NCBI GenBank assembly: GCA_016859345.1
Contig: CM029124.1
Span: 25,875,480 to 25,939,479, forward strand
Direction of reading: 5' to 3'
Length of the DNA stretch: 64,000 nt
From: Istiophorus platypterus
Taxonomy: Eukaryota > Chordata > Actinopteri > Istiophoriformes > Istiophoridae
The notes under the pieces are model-generated. The model searched no databases. It was not told the DNA's origin and was given only the letters and a program-made list of their open reading frames with translations. Position numbers and translations under genes: made by a program. This document shows, one piece after another, positions 27,210 to 39,200 of the stretch. Position 1 is the first letter of the stretch. Every line of letters starts with the position of its first letter.

Positions 27210-30200
27210 GTATAACAAATGCAGAAAGCTTATATGGTGGCTCTCAACCGAAACCCCCACTACTTACAGACTCGGGTTACAAATATCATTGGAATCTGCT
27301 TTTGAAAAAGAATTTTTATACTTCTTTTTGTATGTTTGCACATACTGTGACTATAAAGATAACATCCCAGCAAGAAATAATGTTGTGAAATAATGTAGGA
27401 TTTGGGTGACAGAGCATTGACTAAATTTAAAATTGCAAAATTACCAAACACACCTGATTAATTGGCTTAATGTACTCAGTTTATTTACAAAAAATATGAA
27501 TAACAAAATTACCAACAATAAATCAAATGTAAGAAAAATGTTTTTTGTATTTTGAAGGCAGACCCTTGACATGCAGAAAAAAATAAAACATTATCCTTAT
27601 CGCCATCATGTTTAGCTTATGTAAGCTTAACATGGCTTGTTCATTAATTAAGCATGCCACTTGACATTTTTTAGAAAGGCTGAACACTGAAAACACTGAA
27701 ACTGAACATTGAAAAGAAACAACAGGAGGTCTTTCTCTCTTTTCTGGTGGTTTCCAAAAACTATCTAATGAGTTCACTGAAGCTTCTGTGCAGTGCTTTT
27801 CATTCTCTGTACCTGCCCCACCTAGCTTGCTACTTAAACAGTTGAAGACATTTATATGTTTACAATTTTCCACGAGTATTTTTAAATACAGTAATGTGGG
27901 TTTTTCTCTCATGAAAAAAAATCACCAAAAATGGGTAACAGTAAAAATTAAAAAAAGAATCTTATTTGGGGATAAGGAAATACTAATTCCCACATGTAAT
28001 AATCAAATAACATTTGTTTCATCCACATATGTAACCAAACCTGTCCATAAGATAGTGTGCTGTGACTAAGATGCATTATATTAAATATCCAGAAGGCTAA
28101 TCTGTGTGGAAGCAGGAAGATGAACCCGAGGCAAGTTCAAGTTTTTAGTTTTAAAAGAACTCAGGGATCTGATGCATTTGTGAGTTATAAGAAATGTAGT
28201 CATCGACCATGTCTCATAAGGCATTAGACAAAGAGAATACAGAACACAGACATGCAAAGGAAAACAATGAACAGTCAAACGATATTCAGTGAAACACAAG
28301 AGAAAATACTGTCTATGATGGTCTAAATTGGACATAAAATGATATCCGTTGAAAATTAAATCAAAGACAAGAGAGACAAGAAAATGGAATCTTTGTAATC
28401 TTTTTGGAAAAAACAACTTGAATATGATTCTCAATAAACAGAATGAAAAGAAACAACATTCAAATTGTCAATCTATCTGAAGAGGAAGAGGGAGGCAATT
28501 TAGCAATCTATATGGTCAATCTTATATTGGTGAATTTGAGGGTAAAAATAATTTAAGTGGATTTGGAATAGTGCCACAAGATTGGTTTCAAGCAGAAGAA
28601 AGCCAAATATCCATGCATGATAATCCTGAAGTTATGGAACTACCAGACAAAGTCAACATACTAAAGAACGCAAAGTGACAAATAAATTAAAATCTGAGAC
28701 TAGGTAATCCTCGGTGTTCAAGACCTGTCCACTAAATTGGTGAGAAAATGCAAGGATTGTCTTCCAATCTGACAAGAAATTGATGAATTTGGGATTAAAT
28801 CTCAACTTTGCAATGGGTATGGAAGGGGAGACAGTAGTTGTAATTTACAAACACAGGAGAGTTTAAGCTCTGCTGACAATGAGTTTCCAATGTGAGGACT
28901 CCAATTCTCGCGCATAATGGGCAGTGCCATGGACAGCGAAGAGAGCAGAAAAGAAACCAAAAGGATTGAGTTTAAGTGTAGTGGGTACAACATTTATAGA
29001 CATTTAAATGCCACTCTTACTCTTATTATGGATATGTTGGGGACCAAATTATCATTAGATGGGAAAATGTTTACTTATCACTATTATTTTTCTACCTGAC
29101 ACCAGACTACATCTTTGTGGAACCTCCCAACTGTCCCAAATCTTTGAAAATATTTTGTCTGTGTGGCTACATAAGTATATGTGTATGGGAGTTGGTGGTG
29201 TAGTAGTGAGTAGTGAGTAGGAGATGAACTTGACTGCACATACGTGTGTATATGTGTGATGAATGACAGCAATATAGATTTATCAGTGATAGCAGTTGAT
29301 TTTGAAAAAGTATTTGATTGTCTTCAGTAAAGTCTTAGAAAAATGTAATCTTCTGGTTAAAATCAATATAAGCTAATACCCCACAGTTGGATAATGCTTG
29401 ACCACATGACAGTACAGGTATAAATGTATCCAAGATGCATTGAGGACAGATTGTGATATGATTTCCCACACCACTTCCAAAGGTGGTCTGGGATAGATGA
29501 TGACGATAATCTACACCACGTAAAAAAAAAACTGTAGACTGTAACAAAAACCAAGTGGGTTGGAAATACATAATTCCAAACGACTTTTCCAAACTGGTGA
29601 GGCAGCATCTGGAAAACTAGCACCCAACAGCCATACACAAAGCAGTTGTCTCCTCTGTCCTCAACTATGGATGTTATTCAAGACACTCTTGAAGGAAGAA
29701 TCAATCTAATCAAAATAACATGGCTTCCTAAATTTTCTGTTTTTGACAGTACCTATTATCCCACCAAAAAATACTCTTTAAAAAAATCATATTCTACTAT
29801 TGCAGGCTTTATACAGGGGGAAAACCATTGAATTAAAGGTAAGGTTTTACATTTTCCAAATTTAGAAGGAGGATTTTATATCTCAAAACTAGAATTATAC
29901 TACCTTGCTACTCAAGCATTTTACCTATGCCATATAGTCAAAAACACAATAGAGGAGAAATGGATTCATTTTGAAAAATGCACGTAGTTAACTGTGGACA
30001 CTCAGGCTTGATAAAGGAGCATTTGGATTTTTGTAAGTAGTACTATGTACTATGAGTTGGGGATCATACACTAAGCGTTTAATTTAGGCCTTTAACAACT
30101 TTAACAAAGTAGAGTGACTTGACAAAATCGGTTAAGTTTCATGGCAAATAAGCCACATATAAGTTTTCAGTATGCCAGAAGGGTATTTGGCCTTTATGTT

Positions 30201-33200
30201 AAGGTTTATCTAAAATGTTTTCATATATGTTTCAAGGGATAAACACTTCAATTCTTTAAATTCTATGGCCAGAAACTGAGCAACAACATGGAGAAAAATT
30301 AAAAGTACTTTGAGTGGGTTGATATTAGTTCCAAAAATAGTTCTTTATGGAAGGTGATTCAAAAACAGGTAATAAATTAACATGATATGTTGCAGGATAC
30401 AGTGAGGTAACTGCAGAGTTGGATTACTCTTTTTTTCATGATGATGTTGTGATAATGTTTGTGTATTTTCATTCATGTTTAACATATTTCATTTAAGTTT
30501 ATCAGATGGTAACGGGCGGAGCTTGTTTGTTTGATGTGCAGAGTAAATGTGTGTTGTGTGTTTTTTTTTTCCGGGGGGCAGGGGTGGGTTTGTTTTGTGT
30601 AAATTTTCATATATTGAGAAATCTAAATAAATCTCATAAAAATTTAAGTTATATTTTTTACACATTTGATCTGTTGAGTATTAGTCTGTTGTTTAATGAA
30701 CAAGTGTTCTAAGTAATGGGTTACTTTAGCCTCCATCAAAAGTAAACAGTAACTTATTCAGTTTATTGTCAGGTTAAGGATATTTAAACTCCATACAAAT
30801 AACCTTGAAGCAAGTGAAGGTGAAAGACATTAGTGGGATCTTTTTTTTACATTAGTGTGCATCACAATTCAAGAACTTTATTGTCAGAAAATTTCCTTAG
30901 ACGTATTTGAAGTAGCCTTTAATTTAGCTTATGTCTGTAATTGTTTGCTTGGGTGAATGTCAGGTACTGTAAAATATTTTGTACTAGTGCCAAATTAAAG
31001 GTGCTATACAGAGCAAGTTCTGTCCGTTTACCATTCACCAAAAGCTGAATGGTTTTGTTGCATGCTATCCACCTTCTCTATTCCTATCCACACTTCCTGT
31101 ATTTACAATCTATTGAAGCACAGATGCTATAAAAATAGTCTTTAAATTGCTCTGCAGCTGTAAAGGTCATCTTGATGAAGTGAGAAAGCCTTTAGGAAAT
31201 TACTAATCATAGCAAACAAACTCACCTCTGGTTCAACCTTGTTGGGCTGAAGAACAAAGAGCTGCAGAGCTGTGAAGACACACACATGTAATTATTTGAT
31301 ATCTAAATTAAAAGATATTATTTCATGATGAAATTTTAGTGAACAACATTAAGCTCCATATATTATTCTTACCATTCCTCTACAATGACCATACTTGGTT
31401 TGGATGTAAGAAACACTGTAACTGTACCTCCATCAAACAAAGCCAGGAAAGCCAGAATTAGGAAAGGAGCAGTCTTCCCAACAAACTCATACATCACACT
31501 GCCGAATGGGGGTCCAACTGTGGAAGACAATGGTCAGTAGTGGAGAGATCGACTTTACAATCACTGCAATTATTGCAGCTTTTTATCCCTACAAGACAAA
31601 TCTGTATGGTTAGTTTTGAAACTTTTAAAAGGAATACCCATTTCATTATTAAATATTTGCATGGAATACATAATGCAACCATGGAATAAACGTTTTCATT
31701 TGTGGATGAAAATGTCGGGGTATTAATCCTCTAAGCTTCATGAATTCACTCCATTACACCCAAATCCTTTTTCATAAGCTTTCACTTATTGGTTGTAGAA
31801 TGTAAGTTTTGAGTAGGTATTTATGCAAATAGGAAGAAGCTACAGTGTTAAATTCACACAGGACTGGATAGTTTTTTTCTGCTCTTGAACAGATGTGAAT
31901 GCATTTAGTTAAGAATTTTGCCTTGTACAACTTGAGACTCATGTTTTTATGGCTGTAATGTTTTTTTCAGATTATGTACATTAAACACTTATCACTGATT
32001 TATGTGGTATATTTTAATACGAAAATATAAATGTGTAACTGACAAATGTTAATACATATGTAATTGTACAACAAGGACAGCTGTTGTTTAATCATTGCAT
32101 TTCAAATCTGGTGTGTCACCTTTACAGAAGCATCTCATGATAAAATTATGTATGTATACATGCCTAGTACTCCCAATGCCAGACCTCCCAAGGCAATCCC
32201 AATGGCATGACCTCTCTCTTCATCATTTGTGTACACACTAGCAAGCATTCCCATCCCTGAAAACACACAGAAATATTAATTATGCTTTTATTATAATTAT
32301 GTAAGATATGTTATTAATAATAATAAAACCTGAAGCTGGGTGTAGAATGCATGCAATAATGCTCTATCACAATAGCTAATTAAGAAATAAACAAAATAAA
32401 CTTGAATTGCACTTTTCCTGTCATTACCTATGATACATAAATGCATTGCACTGCTGAGATTATTTCTGTCTTTGCAGGGCAGGGAAGTCCTGATACATGT
32501 AATTTCCTTATCTTTCCGCTGTACTTCTAGCTCTAGGATGGGACTCTAGGATTGTGCATGTATATTTAGTGTTTCATTCCATATGTTTTGAGTTTCATTC
32601 AAAATATAGTGACTTATGTTCCATATATTCACATTTTCATTCCATATTTTTAGTTTTACATTATTTTTTTACTCCCATTATGGCTAGTTGATAGCAAATA
32701 GATCTTGTAACTTAACCTTTAATTTTTCAAAATATATTTAATCAGTTCTGGTGCATTTTTCAAAAACATAAAAGCATGCTGCTTAGGCCTACTTTGTGCT
32801 AAGATAGGCTAAGATAAGATGCAACTTACTGAAAAAATATTACTTTCAATTATTTGCACAATGGCACTAAGAACAACCCTGCTCTACATAGGAGACCCCA
32901 AAAACCCTCAGGAGTGGACCCACTAATAATAAAAATTACACAAGGATTCGTAGCACCGCTGGCACTTGAAGCCACACTGTTTTGCATCCCTCTCCTCCTG
33001 CCCTGCAGGCTTGGACCCCCTATAACCCTAGGGATTACAATAGGGCTTTGCACCACTCAGGCCATAATTAAAAGTCATCTTTTTCTGCAAAAACTAATTC
33101 ATCGCCTTTTGTGAATTTAAGACCATGTATATTGTATGGAAATATCAAATAGTTCAAAAGAGTGACTAAATATGAACATCACATGGAAACAGACACAGGG

Positions 33201-36200
33201 CGGTCTTACCAGCCACAGATGAGCAAGAGGAGCCCACACCTTGAAGTGATCTGGCCAGAAACAGCAGAGTGTAGCTCGATGAGAAGGCAAACACTTCACA
33301 ACAGTGACAACAAGAGAAATATAGACAAAGAAAAATCAGGCATGATGCAAGCATTCTGATTTTCTGCAAGTGAGGACATGTTGGGTGAGACTTACTGATA
33401 GTAGAGATGAACATGATACAGAAGCCAGCAAATATGGGAAGTTGGTATCCTATTCTAAAGGGACAAAGAGATAAAAAGCAGACCTTAATTTTGTACAGTA
33501 AGCATATTAGTTTGAGACGCCTACCCAAATATCAATAAAATGAATTGCATTTTTGTAAAGCTTAAATTTGTTATTTTCAGCTTATTGTCTCATTCTAAAG
33601 CAATGAGATATATAAAAAGAGATAAATTGAAAATGCCTCAGCCAGTGAGGGGCCAGTGATAATGCTGTAACTTTAATATAAATATGAATATTCAAACATC
33701 AGTTTGAACACAATTTTCCATGGTCAACCAGGACAGTTATGGAGGATGTTGAGTGTCTCTGTGCATGAGGCATCAGAACAACATAAGTGTTTTGTAACAT
33801 CATGAACATGAAATTTTAGAAATTCTGTATCTGAATGACATTCTTGCTAATTGTTATTAACCCAAGACTTTAACCAAAACACTCATGAGGGTAACAACAT
33901 CTTTTTTCTTTACAAGGCTAAGAGATGCCGGGCACATCAAGTATGTTGTAATCCCCTGACATGCTTGACTTGCTTTGTCCCCTGTCAGGATGCAAGGTAA
34001 ATGAGAACCAGCAATAGGACTTTGTTCTTTGCCAGAATTACAGCAAATCTGAATGCCCATCAGATACCCTAAATACTGACTTTGATATACAGTATAAAGT
34101 TACAATCTCTCCCAAAACTGGGCTGCCACTTAAAATGAAAAATGTAAAAAAATTAAGACTACATTAAAAAAAGGAAATGAAGAGAAAAAGAGTATAGAGA
34201 ATATATAGTATAATTTATGTATGTAAACTATAGTGGTTCCTTATGTCCTCTGTAGACTTAGGTTGCCTGTTTTCTGAATTTTTGATTTTTTTTTTGCCAC
34301 TACTGATGGACCTTTTACCTATTTGAACTCCAATCATTGCAATGTCAATATATTAAAAATATCTTATAAAATTGCCGCTAAGCACAGAGAGTGCTGACCA
34401 CCAGTCTCATAGACTGTCATGTTAAACGGGGTTTTAAGTGCTTGTCAAAACAGAGATTGTGGCAGTTTTTAAACTGCAACAGCTCCTATACTGTAAACAG
34501 TTTGTACACATAAATACATCACTGCCATTACTGAAGCCTTGTGACACTCGAAGAGAAAACATTTTTTTGATAGGACTTAGACTTTTTGAGCTATGACGGT
34601 GTGAATGGTTTGTGTGTCTGTTTCCCCCCTCCCCCTCAGGACCCCAGTCACCATAGCAACCACTGACTCAGCATTTGCTAGTGACTCAGCAGTTGCTCGG
34701 TGAAAGAGGACTCTGCTGACTCTGATTGGTTAATTACAGTTATTACTCTCATCCATTTAATGATGAGCCATGTTGTCCTCTTCATGCAGAACAGATCAAA
34801 TAGCATCTTTAAGGCAGATCATCACAGATGTTACTAGTGATATTATTAAGGCCTTGATACCGCTAGTGACAATGAATTGGGTTTTGACAAGTCTCCAGCA
34901 CATGAATAAAGTCAATTTACTGTCCTCTGTAGAAATTCAAACATTACTCTTTGTTTGTGTATGTTGTGTTTCTGTATATGGGTATGTTTATGTGAACCTC
35001 CATGGTACAGATACTGCCATCAATATTTGTAATAGTCATTTTAGCACCCATATCACTGATGATTGCCTGATGTGGTAGTATTTCTATCGATTCCATGAAT
35101 ACCATTAGCAGCAATTGTTTTACATACTCTTAGATGAATATTTTCATCACATCCAGCATCTGGCTACCATGCAGTGCTCCCTCACCTCCACTTGTACATA
35201 TACCCAGCATCTAACGAATGATTATCCTCAATATCAGCCATGTTGTCCTCTCTAAGCAGGACATATCAAACAGTTCAACATGGGTGTAACTAGTGAACAA
35301 TGCCTTTATACCTATTGTTATGAATGCCTTTACATCTAACTGACACACAAACACACACTTACATACAACCAATGGACTTTTTTCTAAATTGGTGAATTTA
35401 CTGTCTGTCCTGCCCAAGAACCCCAGGGACCCCACAGCAACCAGTGATTCGATCATCCAAATGGACATCCCTGACAGGAGAACTATGATTGACCTATTCT
35501 TTTGCGCATCATTTAAAAATCTGTTGAGCTTTGATGCTCCCCCTTTGACCAGCTGCATCTCAGGTAAGAGGCTTTTTAGTCTCTTCCACATTGTGTTTTG
35601 CTAGCTTGCTAAGTACATTACTGGCTCACAGAATAGAACTTTTAAGGTATCAGGGCTTAAAACTGAACCTTGTTCACAATGTACTGTTACCGTAGTAATG
35701 GTTAGTAATGCTGTGCAACAAGCAATCCCACTATATGTTCTTCTGGACAGTCATTTTTTTTAATATAACTTCCACTCACTTTTTTTTGCAACTAATTAGT
35801 CTGCAGAACTTTAAACGTGTGGCTAAATCAGGAAACTCAGGGCTTTTACCTTTCACAGCGATTTGTTTAAATCATTTCCGAGATCATTTCCAAAATATTA
35901 AACATTTTGTCTGTAATTTTTCCCCATAAAAATGAATTGAGGGAATGTTCAGAGGCATCAGAAAGTGGAAGAAGGTCCTAACCCTTTTCTGGAAAATTTG
36001 ATTACTCGTTCTCATGGCCAAGAATTTGACTCCTTAATAAAATTTTTTTTTTTTTGGGGCAAATTTTTGTTCTTGACTATCTAAGAAAAGAGTGACAGGA
36101 GTGACAGGAGTACCATTCAACTGCCTCATTGACTCCATTCTTAATGAAGATATGGGGAATCAGGAGGAAAACAGATTGGGGAATTTTTAAAATCGCTGTA

Positions 36201-39200
36201 CCTCTAACATTTTTAACACCACAAACAAATACTTAATATCGCTGCTCTCAGAACAGTGTCCCCTAACACAGTATGAAACTTGAGGCAATAGGAGTTACAG
36301 TCTTTCACTGGTTAGCCTGAGAGGTGTCTCTCAACTGAATCCACTGCTCATTCTTTGGAAACTAAGCACTTAAAATCACCATGGAAACCATTAACTGCAG
36401 CTGGGCACAGACAGCTGATTCTGATCAGTTGATTGGACTGAACACACATAAGCACAAAGACAAAAACAGACACATATTTAGAGACACACGAGGACACACA
36501 CCCTCAAACATGTACAATCAACCTGGTACTGCCATGCTTATGTGTGTGTGCAGCATGATCACCTGGTTTAAATCAGATGCTTTTAGCCAGCTGTGTTTCA
36601 TTTTCTTTAACATTCATTTTCTTTGTAATTTTAACCCTATTCCAATCCTTCACTATGACCTCCCTTTTAATTCCATTCATTTCTAACTCTACAGATGAAT
36701 CCATGTCTCACTCAGCAGTTACCAGGAGTTGGTGGATTCTTAAATGAAGTGTCTGTGCATTTTCTTACAGCAGGAAATCCCAATACATTTCAAACTATTC
36801 AAGTCTTTCTGCTATGGCTTCCATTTCAATGCCTTTAATTTCACTATACATCTTTCATTTCTTTCTCATTTTTAAACTCTGACTACAACTTCAGTTACTC
36901 CTTCATTCAAAGTTAAGGCTTTATTTACCATCCACTTTTTCCAGGACTTTTAGGCTTTCAATTTTTCTTTTTTATATTCTTTTTAGTTGGTTGTTTGCAG
37001 TGGCAGTTTAGTTGCAGTTAGTTCTTCTCCAAGTACTTTAGCAAAGTTGTACAATATGACTCCCATTTGAACTTCTTTACCTTTTTACGCCACATTTTAC
37101 CTTCTTCTTCCCTTATTTACCTTTCCAACTCTTCATAATACTTGAACTGCTTCTTTTGACAAATTCAAGCCATTAATTCATTTTATTCTGAGCTTTTCTA
37201 GAAGCCAGCATTCCCACCACAATTTCTTAAGAAATTTCAATTTCTTGTTGATGGGAGTGCTTGCAATCCCACTTTATGTTCTCGTCATTGGCTATTTGTT
37301 TATTATTATTATTTTTTCCACTCACTTTTTTGTACCTAGCTAGTCCTTCAATGATTGTTGTAGAAACTCCATTCAAATATCAAAACATGTGGTTTATGGG
37401 CATATGAGAGATTATGGGCATTACTCTTTTCTGCCATATATCTGTTAATTTCTGAAATATTCAACTTTTTTCATGTAATTTTTACCCATAGAAATTAATG
37501 GATGAAATGTTTGGAGCTTCCAGTGGGTGACATTACAAGGCTGGAGAAGATGTTAAACTGTTCTGAAAAAATGTTGTTTATCTTGTCCTCTGGGCAACAA
37601 ATATCAGTCTTGGCTCATAATTTTTTGCCAGGACATAGGCAAATTTGTGCTCTTTTGAACAATCTGACTACCAATGCACAGTAACTTACAGAATTTAAAC
37701 AACGAGCCTCAAAGTAGCAGCAGTACCATCCACCTGCCCCATAGACTGCATTACAAAAAAAATTATTGAGCTCTAAGTATTGCTATTAAAATTCAGCTGT
37801 TTATTCAGCACAAGACTTTCAGCTGTTAAATTATTATTCAGTTTTTTTATATCTTATCGCATTTATCATTTAGTTTTAGAACTATTTTTAGAAACATCAG
37901 CTCTTCTGCTTTATAAAGAATTTCACTCTATGGCAATTTTTAGAAATTCAAATATTCAGCTGTTTCAAGATGCAGTTCATATCTCCAATATTCATGCAAA
38001 GAGATTTTCACCGTTTTAAGGCATTTCATTTCTACTTTGTTATTTGTCATTTCCATTTCAACTATTTCAACCTGTTTTGTAGCCCTCAGCTTCTTCAGCT
38101 GATGAGCTTCATCTCCCATATCCAGTTTTACATTAAAACATTAAAGTTTTTTAAAATGGTGTATTTCAATTGATATCAGCTCTGTTATTATTTTTTTTTC
38201 TTTTTTTTGCCATTTTCACTTTTGCTTAAGGAATTTCCTCCAGCTTTTAAGCTTCCAATTCATTTCAGCTGCTTTGTGCTTACATTTTTTACTTGTAAAT
38301 TTAGCTTTTTCTTCAGCCATTTTCAGCACTGCTTCAGCAATGTCTTTCTTTTTTCAGCCTCCACTTCCATTCAGCTTTCAGCTTCCCAGATTTGTTTTTA
38401 CTCTTAAACAGATTTTTCAGCAATTTTAAGCCATTAACTTTAGCTTTCAGCATTAACTTTAGCTTTAGCTAAAGTTCTTCTTTATCTGCTTCTTCTTCTT
38501 CTTCTTCTTCTTTTATGCTTCCTTTTTTTGTTAGTAGCTTGTCTCATACCATTTGTCTTTGTTACCAATTCAAGTGTCAAAATGCTCAGCTTGATTGGGA
38601 GATTCCGAGCATTACTTTTCTGTGATGGCAGGATACACCATGTCCCTGCTAGGCTTCACCATGTTGATGGAGGTCATCATCTAAGTCTCTTGTTGGGTGG
38701 TAGGAAGAGAGAAGCTAAAACACAGCATGCGGCTACTTCACATCAGGGCATACATGGATGCATTGACCACACTGATCACAATCATGGCATGAACAGAGTG
38801 ACTGCTGAGAAAAATATCAGTTTTCAAGGGGAAGTTTTCAGAGTAATACATACTCACTCAGTAGCAATAGCACCTATAGGAATAGGCAGCAAAGACTCCA
38901 TTATGGGGTGAGAAACAAGCAAAAAATTTTTGAAAAAATGCTTTGGATTATAACTTGGCAACTGTGAGGTGAAGAAGAAAACTTCTGGTGTCTATGAATT
39001 GACTGGATGATGCTGAAGAGAATTATAAAGGCCACATGCATTTGCATCACAAAACATCCAAATCAAAAACCTTGAAAACCTGCACTTTTCAGCCTGTACA
39101 CCACGGCAGGAGAAATTTCAGCCACATAAATCAAATAGACTGCCACCTCTTATAGATTTAATGGCAGAATATATGGAGATGTATAAACAACAAAACTCTA

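Noticed and set aside
32850..33115. Mitochondrial DNA insertion (NUMT)
   Set aside because: The C-rich codons prompted the idea, but the translation matches no mitochondrial protein I know under either code.
33166..33528. 120-codon minus-strand frame as a separate gene
   Set aside because: It is SLC18A2 exons 4 and 5 read through their 102-nt intron.
37780..38407. Series of hydrophobic open frames on the plus strand
   Set aside because: They are low-complexity products of the pyrimidine-rich block (Phe, Leu, Ser runs) rather than membrane proteins.
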